Positions 16,008 to 25,330 are shown, counted from the stretch's first letter. The stretch: DNA of 43,921 nt from an uncultured Bacilli bacterium (GCA_944358545.1 CALVRJ010000007.1:1-43921); one strand, 5' to 3'. Numbers and translations are program-made. Notes: a model not told the origin generated them from the letters alone.

Positions 16008-16821
16008 CTTCGATTATTTGACGAACTACGGTATTTGGTTTTTCATTGTTTTCATCACCAGTTATCATTAATCCATCACCAGTATAAGCTTTTTCACCAT
16101 TTAAGAGAATGTCTAAGGCAAATTTATTTATTTTTAAATTTATAAAGTCATTTAGTTCATTTTTCTTAATCCATAAGACTTTTTGTTTATGTTTTTCTTC
16201 TTCGGTTATTTCATTTCTTTTATCTGTATTTAACCTGCCAAAGACAATATTTAAGTAAGAGAAACGATTTACGCCTTTATAGCCAGCATAAAAATGGTTA
16301 ATTATTTTGAAGTTACTAACTTTATCTATTTTAACATCAAGATAACCTGTTTCTTCTTTTATTTCTCTTAAGGCTGCTTCTTCTGGTGTTTCCTCTCCTT
16401 CAATTCCACCTTGGACAAAGCTTTGACAATCTCTTCCTTCGGCTTTCTCACATAAATATTCATCAGTTTGATTATTTTTAATAATGGCAATGATACTTTT
16501 TCTTCTTTGAAGTGGTTTATCTTCTCTTAACTTTTCTTCTCCTACTCCTTGAAAATAAGGGGCGATTACTTGTTTTAGGGATAAATTATGTTTTATGGCA
16601 TATTCATAATCTTTTTGAATATGCGATGGAATGAAAAATCTATTTTCTTTTTCATTTAGATTAATTATTTTCATTTCTTCTTTAGTTACTGGATTTATTC
16701 CTCTTAAACTTGTATCAATATCATTTGAAACAATGGCGGTAGCTCCATAAATAAGTTCTGGTTTTTCAATGTTTACATTTACATTACTTCCATTTGTAAG
16801 TTTTATTTTTATTCTTTTCAT
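15991..16821 (-). CDS. Nudix hydrolase with tRNA-synthetase-editing-like N-terminus
   Basis: 276 aa. A complete Nudix box lies at about residues 138-160 (GGIEGEE, then REIKEETGY), so it should cleave a nucleoside diphosphate linked to another group. Residues about 17-90 resemble the CP1 editing domain of class I leucyl/isoleucyl/valyl-tRNA synthetases: EKPELIYGATAIV matches the TTRPDTLFGATA region, INPVTKEE matches INPVTGEK, and IPSHIQKDYEYAIKHNL matches the VPAHDERDYEFAKKY motif. The threonine-rich catalytic strand and the first Asp of HDxRD are lost, while the second Asp is kept. The fragment probably binds rather than edits (inference). It is monocistronic, with AGGAGG before the ATG. Confidence 0.85.
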   Translation of the reverse strand: MKRIKIKLTNGSNVNVNIEKPELIYGATAIVSNDIDTSLRGINPVTKEEMKIINLNEKENRFFIPSHIQKDYEYAIKHNLSLKQVIAPYFQGVGEEKLREDKPLQRRKSIIAIIKNNQTDEYLCEKAEGRDCQSFVQGGIEGEETPEEAALREIKEETGYLDVKIDKVSNFKIINHFYAGYKGVNRFSYLNIVFGRLNTDKRNEITEEEKHKQKVLWIKKNELNDFINLKINKFALDILLNGEKAYTGDGLMITGDENNEKPNTVVRQIIEEKYCL

Positions 16822-16954
16822 ATGTCCTCCTTTATTTCATTTTATCACGTAATAAAAAAGATAAAACTTTTTTGTTATATTTTATATTAATCGTATACAA
16901 CTGCATTTTAACCTTTTATTTTAATATGATGAGAAAATGTAGTCGGTGATAACA

Positions 16955-17413
16955 ATGGGTTTACAATTATTAAAAGAAGCTAGAGAAGAAAAGTATACAC
17001 AAGCGGAAATTGCAGAAATACTTGGGGTTAAGAGAGGCACTTATGCCTCTTGGGAATGCGGAAGTGATATTATTCCGGCAAAGCAGATTTATACTTTGGG
17101 CAACATTTATAAGATGTCAACTGATTATTTACTTGGAATAAGTCCAGTTAACAGGAAAATAAAAGGTAATGAACTTAATTTGGATTTAATTGGTCAAAGG
17201 TTATTTTTAATTAGGAAAAATCTTAGAATGTCGCAACTAAAGATTGCCGAAAGCATTGGGATTAATCAGTCGACTTGGTGGGCGTATGAAAAAGGTAAAA
17301 ATTTAATTACGACTAGTACTTTGGTAGCTTTAGCTAAAAGATATGGCTACTCTACTGATTATATTTTAGGAAGATGTAAGGATAAGTTTATAAAAGAAAA
17401 AAGTAAGGTTTGA
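16955..17413 (+). CDS. Regulator with two tandem XRE HTH domains
   Basis: 152 aa made of two consecutive Cro/CI-type helix-turn-helix units of about 65 residues. The first is LLKEAREEKYTQAEIAEILG with STDYLLG at its end; the second is RLFLIRKNLRMSQLKIAESIG with STDYILG at its end. The shared endings suggest an internal duplication, giving a pseudo-dimeric DNA reader. The ATG at 16955, which follows GGTGAT closely, is preferred over the GTG at 16946. It is a single gene ending at a strong hairpin. Target unknown. Confidence 0.8.
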   Translation: MGLQLLKEAREEKYTQAEIAEILGVKRGTYASWECGSDIIPAKQIYTLGNIYKMSTDYLLGISPVNRKIKGNELNLDLIGQRLFLIRKNLRMSQLKIAESIGINQSTWWAYEKGKNLITTSTLVALAKRYGYSTDYILGRCKDKFIKEKSKV

Positions 17414-17443
17414 TTCTTACTTTATGTTATTACTTAAGAATTT

Positions 17444-17483
17444 ATGCAAATTGGGAATAGTATTCCTAATTTGCATATTTTTT
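17444..17483 (+). terminator. Terminator after the double-HTH gene
   Basis: Arms ATGCAAATT and AATTTGCAT with an inner GGGAATAGTATTCC palindrome, followed by ATTTTTT. It also abuts the end of the convergent capA-like gene. Confidence 0.8.
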
Positions 17484-18645
17484 AGGCACATGGATTTATA
17501 TTTATATCTGGGTTATACATTCTAACTACTCCACTATATTTTTCATATAACCGTTTATAATCCGGGTTATAGCTTTCATTCATTTGGCTAAATGGAATTA
17601 CTTTAAAGTCTGTCCAGCTACTACCTTTTTTATAATAATTATATAAAAGTTCATTATTTAGGTTTTCAAGTTTTATTTCACTTTGACCATTTTTAGTGGT
17701 TTTAACAACATCGACTGAGGTCATAAGTTCAACTATAGTATTATAGTCATTACTGGTAGTTTGTGCAGATATAAAGTTTCCGAGTGAATAAATAACTAAG
17801 GTATTACCAATATAAGTTATCGGTTCAATAACGTGAGGATGTGTGCCAATTATGATATCAACGCCTAAACTTGATAAATATTCGGCTTCTCTTTTTTGTT
17901 CGTCGGTTGGTTCTGAACGATATTCAGTTCCCCAGTGCATAGAAACTATTAATAGGTCGACTTTGTCTCTGACTTTTTCAATGTCGGCTTTGGCTTTTTC
18001 ATCACTATAAAGATTTACTAAATAAGGTTTATCTTGAGGAACAGATATACCATTGGTGCCATAAGTATAGGCAAGTAAGGCATATTTGATACCGTTTTTT
18101 TCTTTTACCTGGATGTTATCCGCATCTTCTCCAGAGCAGTAACTACCGGCTGTTAAAACATCTTTGGTTTTCCAGTAGTTGCAAGATGATTCAATAGCTT
18201 TAACTCCCTTATCCATTGTATGATTATTAGCCAGAGACACTAAATTAAATCCAGCATCAACCATGGCATCGCCAAATTCTTGTGGTGAATTAAAGGTTGG
18301 ATAACTAGATAGTCCTAGTGAGGTTCCACCTAAAATACTTTCTTGATTATAAAAAGCTAAGTCATAATTTTGAACAATGGGTTTGATTAGTTCAAGCTGT
18401 GGCGAAAAATTATAAGTGCCATTTTGATAAGCATCATTATATAATGAGGAATGTAACAGAGCATCCCCAACCATAACTAAGCTTAATTTTTCTTCTTTAA
18501 CTTTTTCTTTTTTTACTTCTTTGGTTTCTTTGATTTCTTTTGGATTTTCTTCTTTAAACAAATCATCTTTAACAATTAAATAACAAAGTACAGATAATAT
18601 AATTACAAGTATTAAGACTAAAATGTAAAACTTACTTCTTTTCAT
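17482..18645 (-). CDS. CapA-family poly-gamma-glutamate biosynthesis-like protein
   Basis: 387 aa. An N-terminal transmembrane segment and a Lys/Glu-rich linker lead into a CapA/PGA_cap domain of the calcineurin-like metallophosphatase fold. Visible motifs are LVMVGDALLH, FYNQESILGG, SLANNHTMDKG, SMHWGTEY and GTHPHVIEP, which supply the metal-binding Asp, Asn and His residues. CapA proteins act in polyglutamate capsule synthesis or export, but the family is broad and no capB/capC lies nearby, so the role here is open. It is the third gene of cls / lipoprotein / capA-like, 8 bp after the lipoprotein. No clear Shine-Dalgarno precedes the ATG, suggesting translational coupling. Confidence 0.8.
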   Translation of the reverse strand: MKRSKFYILVLILVIILSVLCYLIVKDDLFKEENPKEIKETKEVKKEKVKEEKLSLVMVGDALLHSSLYNDAYQNGTYNFSPQLELIKPIVQNYDLAFYNQESILGGTSLGLSSYPTFNSPQEFGDAMVDAGFNLVSLANNHTMDKGVKAIESSCNYWKTKDVLTAGSYCSGEDADNIQVKEKNGIKYALLAYTYGTNGISVPQDKPYLVNLYSDEKAKADIEKVRDKVDLLIVSMHWGTEYRSEPTDEQKREAEYLSSLGVDIIIGTHPHVIEPITYIGNTLVIYSLGNFISAQTTSNDYNTIVELMTSVDVVKTTKNGQSEIKLENLNNELLYNYYKKGSSWTDFKVIPFSQMNESYNPDYKRLYEKYSGVVRMYNPDININPCA

Positions 18646-18653
18646 TTTTTTAT

Positions 18654-18926
18654 TTAAAAGTTACATGTTCCATTTTGTGATTCTACGTAATTTTTTAGAG
18701 TAACTTTTCCTTCTTCATTATTAACTGAACTAGTAAAATATGTACCATTTAAATCGTCAACTGTACTTTGTGATTGTTTTTTTCCGGCTAAGGTATATGA
18801 GGAAATCATGCCGTCTTTTAATTCAAAAATAGCTTCCTTACCATCGATTTCACAAGTATATGTTTCCCCTTTTGTACAACCGGTTAATAATAGTATTCCA
18901 AATAGTGGTATCAATAATTTTTTCAT
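18654..18926 (-). CDS. Small lipoprotein of unknown function
   Basis: 90 aa. A signal peptide ends in the lipobox LLTG|C, so the mature protein of about 74 residues should be lipid-anchored outside the membrane. It has two further Cys that could form a disulfide and is rich in Thr/Ser/Asn. No family was recognised. It lies 13 bp after cls and 8 bp before the capA-like gene, in one operon concerned with the cell envelope. Confidence 0.75.
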   Translation of the reverse strand: MKKLLIPLFGILLLTGCTKGETYTCEIDGKEAIFELKDGMISSYTLAGKKQSQSTVDDLNGTYFTSSVNNEEGKVTLKNYVESQNGTCNF

Positions 18927-18939
18927 ATTTTTTTCCTTT

Positions 18940-20487
18940 CTACATTAATGGAGCAAAGGCTTTGAGAATTTGTCTTTTTAGATTTTTAAGGAAAGATAAT
19001 TTTTCGATGCCTTTTTTCTTAATTTTCCGAGATTCTTTTAAAGTTTTTTGAACGTCTTTTTTAATATTATGAATAGTACTTGAGGCATAGAGCCAAACGC
19101 CACATTCAAAGTGAAGATATAAACTTCTATAATCTAAGTTTACAGTTCCAACCGTTGCATATTCATCATCGACGACGAAGGTTTTTTCGTGAACAAAGCC
19201 TTTAGTAAATTCATAAATTTTAATACCGCCATCTATAAGCTGGTCATAGTAAGCTTTGGTTACTTCGTTGACAATTTTTTTATCAGGTATTCCTGGAGTG
19301 ATTATTCTGACATCGACTCCTCTTTTAGCAGCGGTTGTTAAGGCAGTTATCATTTCGTTATCGATAATAAGATATGGCGTGGTTATATAAATATAGCGAT
19401 TGGCTTTATTTATCAGGTTTAAATAAATAGTTTCACCAACTGCTTCGTGGTCCCAAGGATTATCTTCATATGGGATTATATAGCCATCGGACGGGGTTGT
19501 ATATATAAGCTCATGTGGGGGCTCATAATCTTTATAGTTTTCACTTGTTCCAGTGACAAAATCCCACATTTCTAAAAACATAGTCGTAAAATTCCAAGCA
19601 GCAGCACCTTCTAGCATAATGCCATTATCTTTCCAATAGCCAAATCTGACTTCTTTATTCATATATTCGTCAGCTAAGTTAATTCCACCTGTGAAACAGG
19701 TTAAACCATCAATAACAGCGATTTTACGGTGGTCACGATTATTAAAACGTGAACGAAGGCGTGGAATAAATTTGTTGAAAACAACAGTTTTAATTCCAAG
19801 TTTGTTTAATTTTTTTTCGTAGTGATTAGGTAATGTGACAATACAGCCGAGGTCATCATAGATAAGTCTAACATCAACGCCTTCTGCTACTTTTTCTTTT
19901 AATACTTCTAATATATTATTCCACATATAACCTTCTTTTATAATAAAGTATTCGAGAAAGATATATTTATGGGCTTTTTTTAAGGCAGTTATTAGTTTTT
20001 CAAAATAAATTGTGCCACTTTCTAGATAAGTAGTTTTGGTATGTTTACAAACAGTTGATGGCGAGTAATCACATATGTATTTAGCTTGATTATGAGCTGA
20101 AATACTTTCGTAGCGAAGTTCTTCCATAACAAGGTCTTTTGATTTTCTATTTTCAATGCCTTTATAGTATATAGCGCGTAATTTGTTTTTTTCACGGTTA
20201 CTTAGTTGATTCATTCCAAATATTAAATACAGGATAAGGCCAAATATTGGAAGTCCCATGATAGGTATTAACCAAGCTATTTTATATCCTGGGTTAGACC
20301 GACCATTAATTATATATATAGCCATAGCAAAGCTTAAAATCATACTTAAAATATAAAAATGAACGAAATATTTATTGTATTTTAAGATTATAAAAACGAT
20401 TAAAGCTATTTGGAGAATCATTAACAAGGGAATTAAAAATATACGATGGGTAATTAATTTTACGAATTTTTTGAATAGTTTTGTCAT
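18940..20487 (-). CDS. cls: Cardiolipin synthase (PLD family)
   Basis: 515 aa. Two N-terminal transmembrane segments and a PLDc_N-like region (GLILYLIFGMNQ) precede two phospholipase D domains with their HxK(x)4D motifs: HRKIAVIDG in the first half and HEKTFVVDD near the C-terminus. The length matches Bacillus ClsA. The enzyme condenses two phosphatidylglycerols into cardiolipin and glycerol at the membrane. It is the first gene of an operon with the small lipoprotein and the capA-like gene, divergent from the PF06541 gene. Confidence 0.92.
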   Translation of the reverse strand: MTKLFKKFVKLITHRIFLIPLLMILQIALIVFIILKYNKYFVHFYILSMILSFAMAIYIINGRSNPGYKIAWLIPIMGLPIFGLILYLIFGMNQLSNREKNKLRAIYYKGIENRKSKDLVMEELRYESISAHNQAKYICDYSPSTVCKHTKTTYLESGTIYFEKLITALKKAHKYIFLEYFIIKEGYMWNNILEVLKEKVAEGVDVRLIYDDLGCIVTLPNHYEKKLNKLGIKTVVFNKFIPRLRSRFNNRDHRKIAVIDGLTCFTGGINLADEYMNKEVRFGYWKDNGIMLEGAAAWNFTTMFLEMWDFVTGTSENYKDYEPPHELIYTTPSDGYIIPYEDNPWDHEAVGETIYLNLINKANRYIYITTPYLIIDNEMITALTTAAKRGVDVRIITPGIPDKKIVNEVTKAYYDQLIDGGIKIYEFTKGFVHEKTFVVDDEYATVGTVNLDYRSLYLHFECGVWLYASSTIHNIKKDVQKTLKESRKIKKKGIEKLSFLKNLKRQILKAFAPLM

Positions 20488-20567
20488 GTTATCTCCACCT
20501 TTATACTTAGATTATACCTTATTTTATTATGTTTTACAACGGTTAAGAAATCTTACATAAATGTAAT

Positions 20568-20596
20568 TTGAACTTTTAAGTTTTACTTGATATACT
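20568..20596 (+). promoter_or_regulatory. Sigma-A promoter of the PF06541 gene
   Basis: TTGAAC (20568-20573), an exact 17-bp spacer, and TATACT (20591-20596), 35 bp before the start codon. Confidence 0.65.
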
Positions 20597-20630
20597 AGTG
20601 TTATAAAATAATTTTTTGATGAGGTTTTGT

Positions 20631-21278
20631 ATGGAAAAGAAAGAAGTATTTGCCAAAGGTTTAGGTTTTAAAAAACTATTTTGGCTATTTATGTTCGGTT
20701 GTTTATTTGGATGTGTTTTCGAAATGGTTTATCACTTTATAAATCATGGAGATTGGGTTAGCCGACAAGGAGTTATTTATGGACCATTAAATCCAGTTTA
20801 TGGGTTTGGGGTAGTAATTATTACGGTATTTTTAGCAAAGATTAAAAATCCTTGGTTAATATTTATTGGAGGAATGCTACTTGGTGGTGGATGCGAATAT
20901 ATATGTTCTTTATTTCAGGAAACTTTTTTTGGAACTGTTTCTTGGAATTATTCGAACAAGTTTTTGAATTTTCATGGACGAACTAGTTTATTTTATATGC
21001 TGGTTTGGGGAATACTCGCTATCGCTTATATTAAATTAATTTATCCTTTATTAGTTAAATTAATCGAAAAGATTCCAGTTAGAATCGGAAATGTTTTAAC
21101 CGTTATTTTAGGAATTTTTATGGTTGTTAATTTATCTATTTCAATGACAGCTTGTCTGCGAAAAGAAGAGAGAAATCAAGGAATTCCTGCTAGTAATTCG
21201 TTTGAAGTTTTTTTAGATAAAAAATATCCAGATAAAAGACTAGATGAAATTTTTGAGAACTCAAAAAAAGTATCATAA
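20631..21278 (+). CDS. PF06541-type membrane protein (putative ABC-transporter type IV)
   Basis: 215 aa with about five transmembrane segments. The N-terminal block FWLFMFGCLFGCVFEM, then SRQGVIYGPLNPVYGFG and a central GRTSLFYMLVWG, are the hallmarks of this poorly characterised family, annotated as a putative ABC-transporter permease without experimental proof. The start at 20631 follows GATGAGG at normal distance; the upstream TTG and ATG codons lie in the ribosome binding site region. It is a single gene with a clear promoter and a strong terminator. No ABC ATPase is nearby, so a transport role is doubtful. Confidence 0.75.
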   Translation: MEKKEVFAKGLGFKKLFWLFMFGCLFGCVFEMVYHFINHGDWVSRQGVIYGPLNPVYGFGVVIITVFLAKIKNPWLIFIGGMLLGGGCEYICSLFQETFFGTVSWNYSNKFLNFHGRTSLFYMLVWGILAIAYIKLIYPLLVKLIEKIPVRIGNVLTVILGIFMVVNLSISMTACLRKEERNQGIPASNSFEVFLDKKYPDKRLDEIFENSKKVS

Positions 21279-21311
21279 AATGTTTTACATCATTTATGAT
21301 ACTTTTATTTT
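21266..21311. terminator. Bidirectional terminator
   Basis: 13-bp perfect arms AAAGTATCATAAA / TTTATGATACTTT with a 13-nt loop lie between convergent genes and overlap the stop codon of the PF06541 gene. Confidence 0.85.
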
Positions 21312-21898
21312 AAATTAACAAATGTTTTGCCTTTATAATCGTCTTCAGTGACGTTGGCTTTATCAACATCGTTACATTCAATAGTAAATATGGCGTCTTC
21401 TGGTACTACTCCCCTAAGCTTTAAATCCTGAATGATTTCTTGACATGTTTCTTCATCCATTTTACTTGCATTGAAAAGAACGTAGTTATTACCACCTTGC
21501 CATATCCAAAAGTAGTCAGCTGAAGGATTAATAGCTAAGAGGTATTCCTTTTTTTCTTCGGAAATATTTCCGGATGTTCCAGCACCATAATACTCTTCAT
21601 CCATTGGAATGGCGATGTATTCAAAGTATTCATCAGGTGTCATTTTTAAAATATCGGGTTCTGATGGTTTATTTAATGGTATTCCATCACTTTGAACTAC
21701 TGGTAATGGAACATTGTTTTTCTCTAAATATGGGAAAACTTGCTCATTAACATTTTGATTTTGCTGTTCACTTTCTGGATGAAGCAAATTATCAATATCA
21801 ACAACTAAAGCTAGACCTAAAGCAGTACTTATTCCAACGACAGCCAATGAATATTTAACATTTTTAGTCAGTTTATATATTTTTGAATTTTTTTCCAT
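21305..21898 (-). CDS. Membrane-anchored protein of unknown function
   Basis: 197 aa. A short basic N-terminus and one hydrophobic helix (about residues 15-32) are followed by an extracytoplasmic, acidic, Asn/Glu-rich domain (MTPDEYFEYIAIP, SADYFWIWQGGNNYVLF). No known domain was recognised. It lies 53 bp downstream of pbpB in the same direction with its own AGAGGAG, so it may be the last gene of the division cluster. A role in the envelope is inferred from position and topology only. Confidence 0.65.
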   Translation of the reverse strand: MEKNSKIYKLTKNVKYSLAVVGISTALGLALVVDIDNLLHPESEQQNQNVNEQVFPYLEKNNVPLPVVQSDGIPLNKPSEPDILKMTPDEYFEYIAIPMDEEYYGAGTSGNISEEKKEYLLAINPSADYFWIWQGGNNYVLFNASKMDEETCQEIIQDLKLRGVVPEDAIFTIECNDVDKANVTEDDYKGKTFVNLK

Positions 21899-21951
21899 AC
21901 AAATTTCTCCTCTGCTTTATGTATTATAGCAGATTTTTTGAAAATGTAAAA

Positions 21952-24114
21952 TTATTCACTTAGGGTTATTTGAACAGTGTTACCATTAACCATATCCCCG
22001 GCTTTTATACTTTGGTTTGTAACATGGCCATAGTCTGTTAGTTCATAGTTAATATTTAAAGCTTTCATCAAATATATTGCTTCTGATCTAGTATATCCTG
22101 TAAGGTCTGGCATAATGCCTTCTCCACCATTAGTGATTAGGAAAACTTTGTCATAGGATAATACTTTTTCACCAGCGTTTGGATACTGGCTAATTATTTT
22201 GTCTCCATTACCGATAATAACTGTTTGAATGTTACTTGTGGCTAAAGAGGCAGCAACGTCTTTAGTATATTTGTTAGTGTATGAATCTAAGGTTACAGAT
22301 GTTACTGAACTATTATTTTGAGTAACGCTTGTAAACATATTTTTGTATTTAGCTATGTTTTGCATAAGTCTTGTGATACTGCCGCTTAAAACTGATGAGG
22401 AACCAACGTTTGGTCTTCTAACTGCGGCATAGATGATAATTTGAGGGTCATCTTTGGGATACATTCCAGCAAATGAATAAATATAAGCGTTGTCACCAGT
22501 TAAATAACCACCTGTTTTTTCATTATAAATTTGGCTGGTTCCGGTTTTACCGATGACATCAAAACCATCTATTTTATATCTTTTTCCGGTTGCTTCAGGG
22601 TCATCAGAGTTGACAACGTTATACATTAAATCTTTTATTTTATCAACGGTTTCCTGTTTGATTAGACGGTTTGTCTTTTCGACTTTACGTTTGTATACTG
22701 TTTTTCCAGTGTTTGGATTGACTATTTTTTTAACGACGTGTGGAGTTACTTCTCTACCGTCGTTAGCAATCATTGAAAGGGCTTTTAAGTGTTGGACGGC
22801 AGTTGTATTGATACCTTGACCAAAGGCGGCATTGGCAATTTCAACTGGATATTTAAATCCGAGGTTGCCAGATGATTCTTTGGACATGTCAATTCCAGTT
22901 GGCTGGCCAAAGCCGTATTTTTTAAAGCAGGCTTTGAGGTCGTCACCATTTATAAATTCATTGACCATAGTACTTACACCAACGTTAGAAGAGTATTCAA
23001 ATCCTTTATCGAAAGTAATATCACCCCATCCGACATTATTCCAGTCTCTAATTGTTGCATCGGCTATTTGAATACTTCCGGATTTAAATGTATCTGCCCC
23101 GTTATATGTTCCTTTTTCTATGGCACACATATAAGTATAGATTTTCATAGTTGAACCTGGTTCAAAAACTTTAGTTACAAGCGGATTTTCATAACTTTTT
23201 ATATCTCTGATATTAGGGTTAAATGATGGTGAAGCAGATGAGGCTAAAATATCTCCTGTTTTAGCGTCCATAACTTCAATTAAGACCCATTCAGGTTCAT
23301 ATTCACTTTCTATGGCTTTTATTTCGGTTTCAACGAATCTTTGAATGCCAGAGTCTATGGTTAGATATATATTATTACCATCAATGGCGTCGATTTTTTC
23401 TTCTTTGGTATCAGGTATTTTGTAACCAAAACGATCTTGTTGATATCTTTGATAGCCATCTGTACCTTTTAATTCATCATTGAATTTAGACTCTATTCCA
23501 AGTTCGCCATCAATTGTTGTAACTAATTTACCAGTTTTATCAGTATATTCGTTTGATTTGGCATAACCAACTATATATGAGGCAAAATCACCATTTGGAT
23601 AATAGCGGCTATAGCTTTCTTCAAGGTCGATGCCTGGAAGGTTTAATTTTTTGATTTCAGCTTTTTTTAGTTCACTTAAGTTACGACCGACTGTTCCAAA
23701 TTCGACTTGATATTTTCCTTGGTCTTTTCCTTTTTGCATGATTTGTCTAAGGTTTTCGGCATCGGTTCCTAAAATTGGAGCAAGAGCTTCAGCAGTTTTA
23801 TCAATGTCTTTAACGTGATTTATTTGGGTTTTAGTACTCCTACTTTTATCTAGATAAGCAATCAAAGTATATGAAGTAACATTATTGGCTAAAATATTGC
23901 CCGAGTTATCATAAATTGTTCCTCTATTAGCTTTTAAAACTTTAGAAACAGTATTACGGTTAGAAGCGAATGTTTGAATGTTTCGGCCGTTGATACTCGG
24001 TGATAAAGCAATAAAACAATATCTAGAGAATATAATAATGATGATAACTAAAAAAACAAGAAAAACTTTTCTTGGATATTTCCAGTCGTTTACTTTATTT
24101 GCTTTCTTGTTCAT
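21952..24114 (-). CDS. pbpB: Class B PBP of the division cluster (PBP2b/FtsI type)
   Basis: 720 aa, close to the 716 aa of Bacillus PbpB. The order is: N-terminal anchor, dimerisation domain with N-R-G-T-I-Y-D, transpeptidase with S321-T-M-K (EPGSTMK), S-S-N and K-T-G-T, and two C-terminal PASTA domains. It lacks the cysteine pair of SpoVD. It cross-links septal peptidoglycan in the divisome with FtsL/DivIB and a SEDS polymerase. The gene is last of mraZ-rsmH-ftsL-pbpB, 12 bp after ftsL, with GAGGTGAT before its ATG. Confidence 0.9.
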   Translation of the reverse strand: MNKKANKVNDWKYPRKVFLVFLVIIIIIFSRYCFIALSPSINGRNIQTFASNRNTVSKVLKANRGTIYDNSGNILANNVTSYTLIAYLDKSRSTKTQINHVKDIDKTAEALAPILGTDAENLRQIMQKGKDQGKYQVEFGTVGRNLSELKKAEIKKLNLPGIDLEESYSRYYPNGDFASYIVGYAKSNEYTDKTGKLVTTIDGELGIESKFNDELKGTDGYQRYQQDRFGYKIPDTKEEKIDAIDGNNIYLTIDSGIQRFVETEIKAIESEYEPEWVLIEVMDAKTGDILASSASPSFNPNIRDIKSYENPLVTKVFEPGSTMKIYTYMCAIEKGTYNGADTFKSGSIQIADATIRDWNNVGWGDITFDKGFEYSSNVGVSTMVNEFINGDDLKACFKKYGFGQPTGIDMSKESSGNLGFKYPVEIANAAFGQGINTTAVQHLKALSMIANDGREVTPHVVKKIVNPNTGKTVYKRKVEKTNRLIKQETVDKIKDLMYNVVNSDDPEATGKRYKIDGFDVIGKTGTSQIYNEKTGGYLTGDNAYIYSFAGMYPKDDPQIIIYAAVRRPNVGSSSVLSGSITRLMQNIAKYKNMFTSVTQNNSSVTSVTLDSYTNKYTKDVAASLATSNIQTVIIGNGDKIISQYPNAGEKVLSYDKVFLITNGGEGIMPDLTGYTRSEAIYLMKALNINYELTDYGHVTNQSIKAGDMVNGNTVQITLSE

Positions 24115-24126
24115 AAGATCACCTCG

Positions 24127-24423
24127 TTATTTATCAATAACGACAATATTTTCGTTATTATAAGCAAGTCCCATTTCGTTTACTACTTCTTTGACGTTTT
24201 CAAATGATGTTAGTTCATTTACTTGCATTGTTAAACTTTCGTTAGTTTTTTCTTGGGTATCTATTTTATAGTTTTTTTCTTCAATACTCATCTTAAGTTC
24301 GCCAACCATTGCCCCACAGAATATTTTAACACCTAACATTACGACAAAGGCAAGGCAAGCGTAAAAATAGAGAAATTTTTCGCCTTTAGTTATTCTAGCT
24401 TTTTTCTTTTTGTTTCTAGCCAT
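24127..24423 (-). CDS. ftsL: FtsL-like divisome protein
   Basis: 98 aa: a basic cytoplasmic tail (ARNKKKKARI), one transmembrane helix and an extracytoplasmic coiled-coil-like region (MSIEEKNYKIDTQEKTNES). The sequence is poorly conserved, as usual for FtsL, so the call rests on topology plus position between rsmH and pbpB. The ATG at 24423 follows AAAGGAG at proper distance; an in-frame TTG at 24441 would overlap rsmH and is rejected. Confidence 0.8.
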   Translation of the reverse strand: MARNKKKKARITKGEKFLYFYACLAFVVMLGVKIFCGAMVGELKMSIEEKNYKIDTQEKTNESLTMQVNELTSFENVKEVVNEMGLAYNNENIVVIDK

Positions 24424-24427
24424 ACCC

Positions 24428-25330
24428 TTATCTCCTTTCAATAACGCGAAGCCTTGAGCTTCTTGAACGTTTGTTTTTATTTATTTCAGTATCTGTTGGA
24501 CTAATGTTTGCGATTAATTTGTATTTTGGTTCATATTCTTTGGGAATCATTGGTAATTTTTTTAATTCAGGGGGGATTTTAGTATATTTATTAAATATTT
24601 GTTTACATATTCTATCTTCTAGGGAATGGAATGTAATAACGCAAACTCGGCCACCTGGTTTAATTATTTCTAAGGCGTCTGTTAAAGCTTTTTCAAAAAC
24701 ATTTAATTCATCGTTGACTTCAATTCTGATAGCTTGAAATGTTTTTCTAGCGGGATGTGATTTATTGCGATATTTTTCAGGAACGCTTTCTTTAATTATT
24801 TCAGCAAGTTCAAGAGTTGTTTCGATTGGCCGATTATTTACTATTGCTTTGGCAATACTTCCGGCGTATTTTTCTTCACCATATTTTAATAAAATCTCTT
24901 TTAATCTTTCATATGGGTAATCATTAACTACCTCGTAGGCACTTAATTTTTGTTCCTGGTTCATACGCATATCCAATTTAGCGTCTTTATGATAGCTAAA
25001 TCCCCTTTCGGCTTCATCTAATTGAGGTGATGATACACCCAAATCAAAGAGGATGCCATCAGGATGAATGTTTCTCTTTTCCATTTCAGTTTTTAGGTTT
25101 ACAAAGTTAGTATGAATTATTTCGTAATTATTTGATATTTCACTTAAACGTTTGTTTGCTGATTCGATGGCTTCTTCATCTTGGTCGAAGGCATATAGGT
25201 ATCCTTTTTTTATTCTTTTAAGAATTTCACTACTATGACCACCATAACCTAAGGTACAGTCGACTATAATACTATTTTCGTTTAAGTTTAGATTATCAAT
25301 ACTTTCTTTCAATAAAACACTTTCATGCAT
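24428..25330 (-). CDS. rsmH: 16S rRNA (cytosine-N4) methyltransferase RsmH
   Basis: 300 aa. SAM-binding motif VDCTLGYGGHSSEIL, then FDLGVSSPQLDEAERGFSY, NDYPYERLKEI, RKTFQAIRIEVNDEL and the C-terminal RSRSSRLRVIER are all family signatures. It methylates N4 of C1402 in 16S rRNA. The ATG at 25330 (MHESVLL) lies 8-9 nt after AGGTG, whereas the GTG at 25339 abuts the Shine-Dalgarno. It follows mraZ directly and overlaps nothing. Confidence 0.95.
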   Translation of the reverse strand: MHESVLLKESIDNLNLNENSIIVDCTLGYGGHSSEILKRIKKGYLYAFDQDEEAIESANKRLSEISNNYEIIHTNFVNLKTEMEKRNIHPDGILFDLGVSSPQLDEAERGFSYHKDAKLDMRMNQEQKLSAYEVVNDYPYERLKEILLKYGEEKYAGSIAKAIVNNRPIETTLELAEIIKESVPEKYRNKSHPARKTFQAIRIEVNDELNVFEKALTDALEIIKPGGRVCVITFHSLEDRICKQIFNKYTKIPPELKKLPMIPKEYEPKYKLIANISPTDTEINKNKRSRSSRLRVIERR

